Of a DNA stretch of 64,000 nucleotides, positions 21,441 through 33,972 are shown one piece after another (the stretch's first letter is position 1; each line of letters begins with the position of its first letter). Below the pieces are notes generated by a model. That model was not told the DNA's origin. It did not search any database and saw only the letters and a list, made by a program, of their open reading frames with translations. The translations under genes were made by a program, and so were the position numbers. Location of the stretch: positions 802,201 through 866,200 of the forward strand of contig OZ034969.1 in NCBI GenBank assembly GCA_964030785.1, in the 5' to 3' direction. The stretch is from Siderastrea siderea. Taxonomy: Eukaryota > Cnidaria > Anthozoa > Scleractinia > Rhizangiidae.

Positions 21441-22601
21441 CAGAGTAAAACTAAAAAGTGCACTATCACTCATATATATGAACACGACAAAATTATGTGA
21501 GCTATATACATCAGATGGATGTATTTGTAACTGCTTTAATCGCACGTCTAACTCCGAAGTTCACTAGTTTCCTAGTTTCCACCGAGAATGAAAAGAGAAC
21601 ACTTAAAGTGCAGACAACCGACGCTGAGTAAGGAAAAAACTAAGTTTCAACACTTCCCTGTCGGTTTCAGATTTGATTCGAATTTTGGAGTGAACACTCG
21701 AAGTGCTGACCATACAGGAGAGATGTGATCAAAGTTGATAGACAGGCAGAAATGGAGTGCATCCAGCTTTATTCAGAAAACGCTTAATGTGACCCAGAAT
21801 TATAACACTATCGTGTTCTCTAAGTGGCATAATCATCGAAAACCAACAACAAAGAGCCAATGCATGTGCATATCAATAAACATTGAAGTGTTTTTACTGT
21901 TCTCGCTATACTTCTTGTTGTCAACGCACTATTTTGCAGACTAATAAATATTTAGGCCGAGAAGCATCGTTACTCCTGCACGAAGGTTTGAGAAGGGAAA
22001 TATTCAATCCGGCCAAGAATAGAAGCTTTCTATTGCAACGTAAGTTTTCAGAAATTGCGTCAGTAACGTATACAGAACTCTGAACAGTACCGTAAAACAT
22101 TATGCATTCGCCCACGTACTACAACGTTCGTTTAATTAAACGACTTTTCTGCCTTTATTCAGTTGCTTTGAGGGTGCATTAACATTATATTAAGCTTTCC
22201 TTTTACTGAATTACTTGATACGTTAAACGTTTGCACCTTAACAGATACACTGCAGTTTCAGGTAATTGGTGCACGTCTTTTGACTGTCTTCGATTCATAA
22301 TGAACTGCCTTCAAACTATTCAATAAGACTAGAGATTCCACGGGAGTGGATGTTGTTTTCAAACAAGCGCATGGCTGGATGCGACCCGTGAAGGCGTATC
22401 TGTTGTGTTGTGTATAGATTAGAATAGTGGCGGGTCTCGTGAAAACTCTCAACCTGTTCAAAACGAAACATCAGCTAGTTATCCCAGTTGATATTTTCTA
22501 TGAAGTCAAACAACCAAAAACACAATAGTTTGAAAGCGTTTTAATAAACGTCTTTAAATCGACATACAGCTTCATCCCATGACATGTTTGAGCTTTGTTT
22601 C
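21441..22601. repeat. stefin cassette, 3' flank (copy 1)
   Basis: From about 21660 this matches 49400-50325 nearly base for base. Phrases such as CTCGCTATACTTCTTGTTGTCAACG also resemble, more distantly, the Y spacer blocks (CTCACTATATTTCTTGTTGCCAACG), so cassette flank and spacer share older ancestry. No gene is seen apart from the stefin downstream region. Confidence 0.7.
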
Positions 22602-23742
22602 TAGAAATAGTCTATGGGATCACCTTCATTCCAGTCTTGATAGCAGTTAATTCAAGGGTTGATCCAGCATATGGCAAAGTCTGACACACGTATGTGGACG
22701 TAGGAATAACTGCCAACATGAACCTATAAATTAAATGTTCAGCAGTTCAAAAAGTAACTAGCAAGTGATGTGATATTCTTAAAGTAAACGGCTATTCTCA
22801 ATATTGATTCCACTTGTATGTAGAACAGGAAAACTCCTTCCAAACAAATTGCTCTGTAGCGGACAGATGAGGAGATACAATAACTGTTTTGTGACGTAAA
22901 CATTTTTAGTGATGCCCTAAAAAATACGAGGTTTGTAAAAGTGAATGACGAATCCTAGAATAGTAAAACAATTCTTTGCCTTTGAAAACGGAATTTTTAC
23001 ATGATGTAAAACCCGTGTTTTGATATCACAACATGGTTGGGATTAGTGTATGGAACAGTACTATAGTACTCGACTAACCTTAATGAAGTAATTTGTTCCA
23101 GCTACAAGTTGTGTTTTGTAACATTTGGCTTCCAATTGTCGAAAAGTATTCTGTGCTTTTGCCTCTGCTTGGCTATTCACCTGTGAACTGAAGAAACAGT
23201 TTCAAGAGTGATCATCATTTTTCTGTTCAATATCAACAAATCGTTGAGCGCAAGAAATCGCAAAAATGTGTAGCAATCAGTAATTAAGGAGAACTGGCGA
23301 GGGTTGTCAATAAACTGGAATAACTGCAAAAAGTATTTTAATAATCCATTTTAAACATGAAGGTGACAGAAGCAAAACTGTAGACAGCAGTACAGGAAGC
23401 AAATGGAGAAAGTTACGATTTGACGATAAGAAAGACCTATTCACAAACACGGAGATTCGTTACCGGAACCAAAGTCTTCCTTTTTGGATTCAGGGGACTT
23501 CAGAATATAAACTGTACTGTGCTATTCATAAGAAGACAGCAAAAAGTGATTGAGGTTTGCCAAGGAGGGCGCTGCCCTGCTCTTCGTTCTGGTGATAAAC
23601 GTTTATGCAAAGAAGAAGTCAAAAAAAAAAGGAAAAGAAATAGGCTACAAAATGCTGAACAGACCTGATCGCAAATATTTTGCACTTCTGCACTGGCCTC
23701 TTTAAGTTCACTCAAACCACCAAAAGGATATGCATTCGACAT
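22602..23742 (-). pseudogene. stefin (type 1 cystatin) copy 1, frameshifted
   Basis: Same three-exon layout as the intact copy at 50326-51495: exon 1 23665-23742 ([19 protein letters not shown]), exon 2 23079-23180 ending [12 protein letters not shown], exon 3 from 22723. Exon 3 starts [14 protein letters not shown], but a 2-bp deletion relative to copy 2 shifts the frame and gives a stop at 22652. A further 4-bp loss lies near the old C-terminus. The product would lose the second inhibitory loop and the C-terminal strand. The conserved QVVAG is QLVAG here. Exons 1 and 2 and the splice sites are intact, so it may still be transcribed; loss of inhibitory function is inferred. Confidence 0.85.
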
Positions 23743-24584
23743 TTTGATATGAAGTTATCTTAGTAGTTACCCACACAAATTTGCCGTCTAATGGCATGAA
23801 AGAGTAACGCAGTGATACTTAATGGACAGAACACACAAACAGCTGATTGGTTGAGAGATATATCTTGATGATCAGCTTACAGACCCTACTCGAAGTACGT
23901 CATCATTAAAATGATATTGCCCACCTGTTCTATAGTTTTATTTTGATGAATCTTTGTTTGGAACACAGGAAGTCGTTGTTGTGACATTGACTTCAAATTA
24001 AGTAAAGCGAAACGGATTGCACTCAATACCTTCTGAAGAAGGGAAAGTGGCTTAAGAACTAAAGGGGAATCCGAAAATGATACCTTGCACAAACGAGGAG
24101 TTGAATCTCTAAAGAAGCTCAATGTTTATCGGGCAGCAAGTTAGTCGGTGAAAATGCGGCAACTGAAGCCGTTTTATACGGAGATATTGGAGTATTGGAA
24201 GATTAGTGGTGATGAAAAGTACATTTACTTCAATAAAAGTTAAAATATTTGACTTGGGCTCCCCATACTTTGTTTCACTGATCAACCCATACATGCAGCG
24301 CACTCAAAAGCTATGCTACTCAGTGACATACAGCTCAGACATTGCAAGTTTTGGAAGCTTTCTATCAACTGGTTCGTTGCAACAATTTGCAACAACACAT
24401 ATCTTGCAAACAACTACAATAAGAGAATATGTTTCCTTGGCTGCGCACAAATTAAAATAAAATAAAATATAAAATAAATCACTTTGTTTAGGTGTCAACG
24501 GTATTTAGCACAGAATGCTAATTAATCACTGAAACACTGGAACACTCTTCTTGCCAAAGCACAAATCAGGCTCGCTATAAAATC
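23743..24584. repeat. stefin cassette, 5' flank (copy 1) with SINE tail
   Basis: Matches 51496-52375. It includes a fragment (24474-24522, TTTAGGTGTCAACGGTATTT) identical in type to the 3' tail of the SINE at 41.6 kb; the same fragment in the other copy shows it was present before the duplication. A 78-codon minus frame (23886-24122) is shared by both copies but lacks an ATG. Confidence 0.65.
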
Positions 24585-26066
24585 GAACTAGCGGATCCGT
24601 TCGGATAGTTCGCAGTTGCTTTTTAGATGTTACTACTATTTTGTCTCTGCTGTCTTTGTTGTTCAGTGTATATCAGTGTTATCAGGAGCAGGATTTGGTT
24701 GCATGATAGAGAGCGTCACCATTAAATGGGTAACAGGCAGCTCAAAATTAAAGAATAACGGGGAAACCACGAAAACGTAGCCCGGCATTTGAAAAGAAAT
24801 ATGCTATCATAAGTCTGGGAAATCTTTTTTTGTTTTTCGTAATAACAGAATGAATGTAGAAGAATACTTACATAATTAAAGAGAAACAGACGTTGAGCTA
24901 GTTTTTGCGTGTATATGTTGTTTGAGTTTATTTAAAAACTTGTGATTGACAAAATGTTACTTTCGTGTCAGAAATCATGCCAACATTACACCTATGTAAA
25001 CATTCTACTAATTGAATTATAAAAATCAAATTTAAATAGCTTTCGTGTCAGGAAAACCTCACGAATATGATCGTTCTCAAAGGCTAAGCGAGAGAAAACA
25101 CAAAACATTTTTGCAGCTTAATGACAAGGATTTCAAGAATCTTTCTGGTGATCATCAAAGAACAAACATCATTTGGGAAGTTCAGAATAACGAGTAAATC
25201 GTCAGATCAATGTCATAACCACGAATGCATTCAACTGTGGGAACTACGAAACTAAACTGCGGACATGCATGAAATACAGAAACCAAGAAAACTTCAATAA
25301 CGGTCGATTCTGGAGAGCTCAATAACGGGAAAGAGTCAGGACTCTTCTGGCAATGATACATGGAATATTTCTAAAATTTATTGAATACGCGCGTACGGGG
25401 AAAATCCTGACTGGCCGATAATTCCGAGCAACATACACTATACAGCTCAAAGTAAACCACATAAAACTCAAACTGAAAGCTGTCAATAAAGTCCTTGAAC
25501 TCTGTAAGGTGTGGATGATTTTTTGATAGTTTATAACTTAAACCCGTACCAAATGCAAACGTACACAATCGCTTTTCGTGGGCTTCATTAATTATGACCA
25601 ATTATCTCCCCCAGACAACTTATGCATAAAGAAATGTTAGCACTTGTAGATCAGAAACATCAACACACAAAGACTTCTTTGCAATCTTTTCGACAACGAC
25701 TAAACTTAACAACCAATTTCTTTCCTCGTCCAGCTGTTCCTAACCCGCTGGCGAACGCCAACCTAAACTGAAGACCAGCGAGTCCTAACATGCTCCTGAG
25801 TAAACTTTTCCTTCCGACTCCTTCCTGCGTTGTCTTTGCAGATCAAAATCTACGATATTTTCGAGAATCCAAACACTCCGATTAATTTTTCATCCATAGA
25901 GACTGCGCAAAACTTGGTTAAGAGCCCCTCAAAACTTCTCTATTACACCTCGAAGGATTCTACTTTGAATGGCTTTCTGGGCTTGTTGCCAAAAAGTTAA
26001 CACACTAACACGACTGTTTACGCCAGGACAGCCCCAATAGTTCTCAGTTGCTATAGCAACTGCGAA
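24585..26066. mobile_element. 1.48 kb insertion relative to the paralogous site at 52.37 kb
   Basis: At 52369-52390 the sequence runs GAATAATAGCGATTTG without interruption, whereas here CTAGCGGATCC...ACTGCGAACTA intervenes. AGTTCGCAGTTGCT near the left end is mirrored near the right end within a palindrome AGTTGCTATAGCAACT. No transposase or recognisable ORF. CTA may be a 3-bp target duplication. Unclassified non-autonomous element. Confidence 0.55.
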
Positions 26067-27035
26067 CTAATAATAGCGATTTGAAACGAATTTATGATAA
26101 AATAGACACATTATCAGTTAAAGCGGGTGATTATTATAAACACCATTGACCCACTTGTTGTGTAGTTTATCTGGGTGAATGTTTGCCGCACATACAGATA
26201 GATAGATAGATAGACCGTTTATTAATAAAATACACTTTGCAGTCAAATGACTGCAGCATGGAAGCATGGAAATCGTTTTCCTAATGTCGATTCAACAGGA
26301 AAAACGAAATAGATTACACTATAACAGACGCTTGAAAGATAATCTAGATGAAATTCGCCTTGCTTTTTGCTTAAACATGATATTTTGAAACTTATTTTAC
26401 ATTAAACGTAATACACATCCTGTGAAGGTCTTTTATCCGTTTTCAAGGGCTACGATTGGGTAGCAATATTCCATCACCTATTGTTGTCATATTTTGCGAT
26501 GTAGTTTACCGCAGGGAACAAGTTTTTCCTAGTTTCAAATGGAAAAGAAAACAGAACACTTAAGGTACAGACCATCAGCGTCGAGTTCCGTATCGATTTC
26601 CGATTTCATTAAATGTCGGGATATTCAAAATGCTCACGTAAACTGAAAGAAATTGAGTGCTAATGTGAAATTTAGACAGAAAAGATAAAGTTTTTAAGGT
26701 GACGCGGAATTTGAAATCACGTGAACGTAAACTTAACAGCTTTGTTCAGAAGCAAATGCATTGATCAATTAACATTTCACCTTCGTTTTACTCTCGCTAA
26801 ATTTCTTGTTGCCAACGTACAATTTTGTGGACTTATGAAGGTTGGGCCGTGTAGTTTTGTTACTCCTGCACCGTTACGTACATGCAATTAGAAAAGATTT
26901 TTTCTACCTTTATTCTTTTCACGATCATTGCTCAGTTAAAGTGGGTCGTCATTACACGATATCGGCCCACCTGTTCAATAGTGTCAGTGTTTATATGGCA
27001 CACAGGAAGTTAGTTCTCTGATTGCCGTTTTTAAA
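26067..27035. repeat. spacer block Y, copy 1
   Basis: About 0.95 kb starting AACGAATTTATGATAAAATAG and ending GATTGCCGTTTTTAAA. Other copies are at 48.0-48.88, 52.38-53.29 and 63.22 kb to the window end. It carries a short (GATA)n near 26200. Non-coding, and interrupted at its right end by the tandem array. Confidence 0.8.
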
Positions 27036-28907
27036 CATAGGCCCGCAATGCGTGCAGAACCAACGAAGTGTTGGTTCGTCTCGAAAAGAAAGCAAGCGAG
27101 CCGTGCGTGACTGCAGCTTCAATAACATTCAAGCATCTGTAACAGCAAGTTGCAGTAAAAGTGTGTAACTGTAACTAACGCTTAAATTTGACTAACTGAA
27201 AAGGCGACCAATACCCTGGAAAGGAGGTCAACTGAATTATTCACCCTCTCCTCACCAAACATAGCTCCACAGACTATGCATTCTTCACTCAAGATCATTT
27301 TTCGCGGTCTTTTGGTCGGTCTTCCTCAAAACCCGGAACAAAAATTCTCAGAACAGACGCATTTCAAAAAATGGGCGACAAATTTCCCAATATAAAAGTA
27401 ACCACATCTTTAAGATTGATCAGTATGGGCACCGTAACAGCCCAAAAGAATTGAACTTTTCCCCATACCTGGGAACCACGCTTTGTGCACAGTTTCCTTT
27501 AATCATGTCAAGGGCTCCTTAACCCAAATTGTGAATGCAAATACGAAATAAATCATTGCTATGCTCTATCGTACAGGTTACAAGAAAGCGCATTATAGGC
27601 ATTTACCAGTCGTTTTGACCCACTCCACCCTTGACAAATGTTTTTACTTGGTTCCACATGCTAACTGGCGTAACGAAAATTGTGACAGTATTTTGTCCTT
27701 TGCGTTACCGAATGACGTTATGTTTAAAATCTGATGACTCAGCTCATCTGTCTTATCGCTTTGAATATTTAATTTTGTTGAATTAAACTAAACAATTAAA
27801 TGTTGATATACATTTGTCCACAACTGAACATGCTTTTACCAAGAGTTGTGAGCAATGTATTTATATACTGTTGTGAATAGGGCACTATAAAAACATGATT
27901 ATCGATAAAGACAAACACATCGTCAGAATCTCAACGTGCTAACCAGCGTGACGAAAATTGTGACAGGGTTTTGTCTTTTGCATTATCGAATGACGTACTG
28001 TTTAAAATCGGATGACTCAGCTCATCTGTCTTATCGCTTTGAATATTTTGTTGAATTAAAATTAAAATTTAAAGATAAATTTTGTCCACAACTGAACATG
28101 CCGTTATCAAGAGTTGTAAGCGAAGCATTTATATACTCTTGTGAATATGGCACTATACAAACATGATTATCGATCTGGAGAAATTAGTAAAAAGTGAAGT
28201 CGTCGCTTTATCTCAAACACGTTAAAGCATATCTTATGACGTAATCGTTAAATCTGGTTTCCTCTTCCGCAGTCAGCAAGTCAGTGTCTCGAACTCTAAA
28301 ATCGAACAAATCGGTTCAAAATCAAAAGTAAAGCAGAAAAATTAAAAAGACTAACTGGTATATCCTTCTGTGCCGCTTATAGTATACTATCCAAGAAGAT
28401 CCAGCCTCGTGTCGTAATTCATTTCCCACCTGCCAATAACCTTTCTTAACGTTGGCAGCTAGACATTTTCAAGTAATAAACATAACCACAACAACATACA
28501 CCAGAATTTTCCTTTCATAACCTTTACTGAAAACGATTCCATCCTTACGATGTCTCAGCAACACTTTGGTTCCACCAGCATCAACAGTGCCACTGGACTT
28601 CACCTCCTGTTATTATCAGTCCTCCTTGCTTTCTTTCACTAGTATTGCACAGATATTTCAGTCCGGTCAAAACCAACACTGCTCAGCGGAAGTGTCCTTC
28701 TATACCTACGCTACTTTTTATGTGGACCCTTGTCCTATCGTGCGTGCGTGTGTGTACTAATCGATGGGCTTAACTGCAGAATACGTCATCCCATCCCGTG
28801 GGCCATAGCGAAATACACACCTTGTGAGCCTTACACGACGTATTTTGACCGACCAAACCAGTCGACGCTCTTGACACGACTGCTCAAACTCGACTTCGTC
28901 GGTTAAA
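27036..28907. repeat. array unit 1 (short type, 1872 bp)
   Basis: Sub-repeats start near 27660 and 27943, each with TGACGT(A/T), TGACTCAGC and CACTATA(A/C)AAACATGATT. The small ORF is at 28550-28642 (one S for P change). First unit, joined to spacer Y at TTTTTAAA. Confidence 0.85.
28550..28642 (+). CDS. conserved 30-codon ORF of the array unit (function unknown)
   Basis: Reads MSQQHFGSTSINSATG followed by a leucine-rich tail ending LAFFH and a TAG stop. Versions occur in every unit: 31755-31847, 33493-33585, 35506-35607, 37398-37490 and 39375-39467. All keep start (one changes residue 2), frame and stop; the 35506 copy has a 9-bp in-frame insertion. The hydrophobic C-terminal half could be a membrane segment. 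A small protein-coding role is possible, but recent array homogenisation alone would also keep the frame, and no similarity to a known family is recognised. Confidence 0.25.
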   Translation: MSQQHFGSTSINSATGLHLLLLSVLLAFFH

Positions 28908-31900
28908 CAGGCCCGCAATGCGTGCAGAACCGACGAAGTGTTGGTTCGTCTCGAAAAGAAAGCAAGTGGGGCGTGCGTGACTGCAGGTTCATTAACATTC
29001 AAGCATCTGTAACAGCAAGTTGCAGCAAAAGTGCGTAACTGTAACTTACGCTGAAATTTGACCAACTGAAAAGGCGACCAATACCCTGGAAAGGAGGTCA
29101 ACTGAATTATTCACCCTCTCCTCACCAAACATAGCCCCACAGACCTCATGCATTCTTCACTTAAGATCATTTCTCGCTGTCTTTTGGTCGGTCTTCCTCA
29201 AAACCCTGAACAAAAAAGCCATCACAATTCTCAAAACAGACGCATTTCAAAAAATGGGCGACAAATTTCCCAATATAAAAGTAACCACATCTTTACGATT
29301 GATCAGCATGGGCACTGTAACAGCCCAAAAGAATTGAACTCTTTCCCACGCCTGGGAACCACGCTTTGTGCACAGTTTCCTTTAATCATGCCATGGGCTC
29401 CTTAAGCCAAATTGTGAATGCAAATACGAAATAAATCATTGCTACGTACAGAATATACAAGAAAGCGCATTATAGGCATTTACCAGTCGTTTTGACCCAC
29501 TCCACCCTCGATAAATGTTTTTACTTGGCTCAACGTGCCGTGCTAATTTATATACTGTTGTGAAAAGGGCACTATAAAAACATGATTATCGTTAAAGACA
29601 AACACATCGTCAGAATCTCAACGTGCTAACCGCGTAACGAAAATTGTGACAGTATTTTGTCTTTTGCGTTACCGAATGACGTAATGTTTAAAATCTGATG
29701 ACTCAGCTCATCTGTCTTATCACTTTGAATAATTTGTTGAATTAAAATTAAAATTTAAAGATAGATTTTGTCCACAACCGAACATGCCGTTACCGAGAGT
29801 TGTGAGCTATGTATTTATATACTGTTGTGAATCTGGCACTATAAAAACAGATTATCGATTAAGACAAACACACCGCCAGAATCAGGAGAAACAAGAAAGC
29901 CCATTGGGCATTTTAACCGGCCATTCTGACCCTCCCCACCCCTAGGTTTCACAAATGTTAGCGCGATCCTCTTTTTTTACGAACCGGCGTGACGAAAAGT
30001 GTGATTGTGTGTCACAATATTTTGACTATAGCGGTACTAGATTACGTAATGTTTAAACTCTGATGACTCAGCTTATCTTTTTTATCGCTTTATTTGTGCT
30101 GAAAAACGCAAATTCACTCAAACGTTGAATGTCGATATGAATTCGTCCACAACTGAGAATGCTCCCAGGGACGACGAAGTATTTACTGTTGTGCCTAGAC
30201 CTTAAATACAAATAGTGAACATAGCAGTAGAATCAAAATATAACGCTTGATAAACACGAGCTCGAGCAGATCGTCAGAGCATGGGGCACGTCAAGGCATA
30301 TCTCATGACGTGATGTTTAAATCCGGTTTGCTAACCCGGTAATCCCCTTGCAAAAGTAAACAAGCGAGCGGGGACGAAAGTCGCCCACGTCTTTGAAAGC
30401 TAACGCACCTGTCGAGCCGCAATCGATTTCGCGCTCACTCGCCTGTTTTTCTTTTCCTTCACTATCTCTGAACGGAAAGTGAGACTGCTCGTAGCCTTTA
30501 GCGAACACCACAGGCAAACCATACAAATCCGTCGATAATATTCAGATATTTTCGTTCTTTCAATGCAAAAAGACTCGTAACACCTGCCTTATTAATTAAT
30601 CTCCTTATTAATGACGATTCCTTCGTATCAACTTCTCGCTCAAATAAACACTCATCTCTCTCCGTTCACAAGAACTATCATGTACTTATGGTGCAATCAA
30701 CTAATATTGTATCATCATACTAGTACCAATTCCTTCTCTTCCTAGCCCACGCCGGCAAAACGCAACTGTCCTTTTTGTCCGCTGCGAAATACAAGTTAGC
30801 CAATCAGAAACCTTACAATCCACTTCGCAACCCCCCCCCCCCCCCCCATTAAAACGCCAAGGGAAACCGCCTCTCACGCAGCACAATATTACTACGCTCC
30901 TATACAAAACGCAACTTTCAAAGCAAATCATATTCACAGAAGCGTGATATGCTCCTGACATTCACAAATCCTTCTGACTCCCACATTTTTACACCCCTCA
31001 AAATGTCAATCCCAATTAAAAAAACTCCTGCGCTAAAAAATTTTCACCATAACCACTAACTAGATCAGACAACACAGCCAATTTCGCATTCAATCCTATT
31101 AGCTCCTTTACTCAATTGCGCATGCGTTATACAAGACAAATACAAAAAAACCCCAAACTTAAACAACCCTTCGCCGTTCATATCTTAAATACTGTAAATT
31201 AAAAGACAAAAACACAGGAAGGTCACAGTCAGAAGACTAATATGCGCATGCGTCTTACATAAGGCAGTACCGCTCTTGAGTACCCGTACCACAAGCTTAA
31301 CATTTCTTCGTATTTTAAGCCAACTTGCTTTCAGGAAAAACCGTGTCTATTTTATAAACCGGCGGTCGCCATCATGGCGACGGCCGGTTAATTAGTAAAA
31401 AGGCAAAGTCGTCGGTTTATCTCAAACACGTTAAAGCATGTCTTATGACGTAATCGTTAAATCCGGTTTGCTCTTCCGGAGTCAGCAAGTCAGTGTCTCG
31501 AATTCTAAAATCGAACAAATCGGTTCAAAATCAAAAGTAAAGCAGAAAAATTAAAAAGACTAACTGGTATATCCTTCTGTGCCGCTTATACTATCCAAGA
31601 AGATCCAGCCCTGTGTAGCAATTCATTTCCCACCTGCGAATAACCTTTCTTAACGTTGGCAGCTAGATACTTTCTAAGTATTAAGCATAACCACAACAAC
31701 AAACACCAGAATTTTCCTCTCATAACATTTACTGTGAAAGATTCTATCCTTACGATGTCTCAGCAACACTTTGGTCCCACCAGCATCAACAGTGCCACTG
31801 GACTTCACCTCCTGTTATTTTCAGTCCTCCTTGCTTTCTTTCACTAGTATTGCACAGATATTTCAGTCCGGCCAAAGCCAACACTGCCGACCAAACCAGT

Positions 31901-31945
31901 CGACCCTCTTGTCACGACTGCTCTAACTCGACTTCGTCGGTTAAA
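28908..31945. repeat. array unit 2 (3038 bp, with a 1.5 kb extra segment)
   Basis: Starts like the others but leaves the consensus at about 29880 and rejoins it at about 31390 (AATTAGTAAAAA). It also lacks the segment between CCAACACTGC and CGACCAAACC near 31886. Small ORF at 31755-31847. Confidence 0.8.
29880..31388. mobile_element. extra 1.5 kb segment within array unit 2
   Basis: Begins with a third, diverged sub-repeat (CACAATATTTTGACTATAGCGG, then ATTACGTAATG), then unrelated sequence with a 17-C tract at 30831-30847 and two GCGCATGCG motifs (near 31118 and 31244). It ends in a near-perfect palindrome at 31358-31390 around CGCCATCATGGCG. Either an insertion plus rearrangement or an older unit variant; no TSD found. 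No protein recognised. Confidence 0.45.
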
Positions 31946-33972
31946 CATAGGCCCGCAATGCGTGCAGAACCGACGAAGTGTTGGTTCGTCTCGAAAAGAA
32001 AGCAAGCGAGGCGTGCGTGACTGCAGGTTCAATAACATTCAAGCATCTGTAGCAGCACGTTGCAGTAAAAGCGTGTAACTGTAACTAACGCTGAAATTTG
32101 ACCAACTGAAAAGGCGATCAATACCCTGGAAAGGAGGTCAACTGAATTATTCACCCTCTCCTCACCAAACATAGCTCCACAGACTATGCCCCTGACATCG
32201 TCCATTCTTCACTCAAGACCATTTTTCGCTGTCTTTTTGCCGGTCTTCCTCAAAACCCTGAACAAAAAGGCCATCACAATTCTCAAAACAGACGCATTTC
32301 AAAAAATGGGCGATAATTTTCCCAATATAAAAGTAACCACATCTTTAGGATTGATCAGTATGGGCACCGTAACAGCCCAAAAGAATTGAACTTTTCCCCG
32401 CACCTGGGAACCACGCTTTGTGCACAGTTTCCTTTAATCATGTCAAGGGCTCTTTAAGCCAAATTGTGAATGCAAATACGAAAGAAATCATTGCTATGCT
32501 CTATCGTACAGGTTACAAGAAAGCGCATTATAGGCATTTACCAGTCGTTTTGAGCCACCCTACCCTCGATTAATGTTTTTACTCGGCTCAACGTGCCATG
32601 CTAACTGGCGTCACGAAAATTGTGACAGTATTTTGTCCTTTGCGTTACCGAATGACGTTATGTTTAAAATCTGATGACTCAGCTCATCTGTCTTATCGCT
32701 TTGAATATTTAATTTTGTTGAATTAAACTAAAAAATTAAATGTTGATATACATTTGTCCACAACTGAACATGCTTTTACCAAGAGTTGTGAGCAATGTAT
32801 TTATATACTGTTGTGAATAGGGCACTATAAAAACATGATCATCGATAAAGATAAACACATCGTCAGAATCTCAACGTGCTAACCGGCGTGACGAAAATTG
32901 TGACAGCATTTTGTCTTTTGCGTTACCGAATGACGTAATGTTTAAAGTCGGATGACTCAGCTCATCTGTCTTATCGCTTTGAATATTTTGTTAAATTAAA
33001 ATAAAAATTTAAAGATATGTTTGGCCACAACTGAACATGCCGTTATTGAGAGTTGTGAGCGAAGCATTTATATACTGTTGTGAATATGACACTATAAAAA
33101 CATGATTTTTGATCTGGAGAAATTGGTAAAAAGCGAAGTCGTCGCTTCATCTCAAACACGTTAAAGCATGTCTTATGATGTAATCGTTAAATCCGGTTTG
33201 CTCTTCCGGAGTCAGCAAGTCAGTGTCTCGAACTCTAAAATCGAACAAATCGGTTTAAAATCAAAAGTAAAGCAGAAAAATTAAAAAGAGTAACTGGTAT
33301 ATAATTCCGGGCAGCTTATACTATCCAAGAAGATCCAGCCTCGTGTAGTAATTCATTTCCCACCTGCGAATAACCTTTCTTAACGTTGGCAGCTGGGTAC
33401 TTTCCAAGTATTAAACAGGTAAACATAACCACAACAACATACACCAGAATTTTCCTCTCATAACATTTACTGAGAACGATTCTATGCTTACGATGTCTCA
33501 GCAACACTTTGGTCCCACCAGCATCAACAGTGCCACTGGACATCACCTCCTGTTATTATCAGTCCTCCTTGCTTTCTTTCACTAGTATTGTACAGATATT
33601 TCAGTCCGGCCAAAGCCAACACTGCTCGGCGGACGTGTGCTACTACACCTACGATACTTTTTATGTGGCCCTTGTCCTATCGTGCGTGCGTGTGTGTACT
33701 AATCGGTGTCTGTGTACAACTTCTTCTCTATATGTTCAGAGGTCAGCACAAAATTATACCACAACACAGTCGAAGCAAATCTTCCACCAAGCCTCCGTCA
33801 CCTTTCTTGACCTGCCAATTTAAAATGGCGACTCCGCTCTTGTTCTCACGTCATCCCATCCCGTGGGCCATAGCGAAATACACACCTTGTGAACCTTACA
33901 CGACGTATTTTGACCGACCAAACCAGTCGACCCTCTTGTCACGACTGCTCTAACTCGACTTCGTCGGTTAAA
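31946..33972. repeat. array unit 3 (long type, 2027 bp)
   Basis: Long type, closely matching unit 5. Sub-repeats near 32600 and 32885; small ORF 33493-33585. The long-type 3' stretch (about 33705-33835) includes AAAATGGCGACTCC. Confidence 0.85.

Noticed and set aside
23886..24122. 78-codon minus ORF shared by both stefin cassettes (also 51623-51859)
   Set aside because: It begins at TTG in both copies, has no splice or domain support, and conservation follows from the recent duplication.
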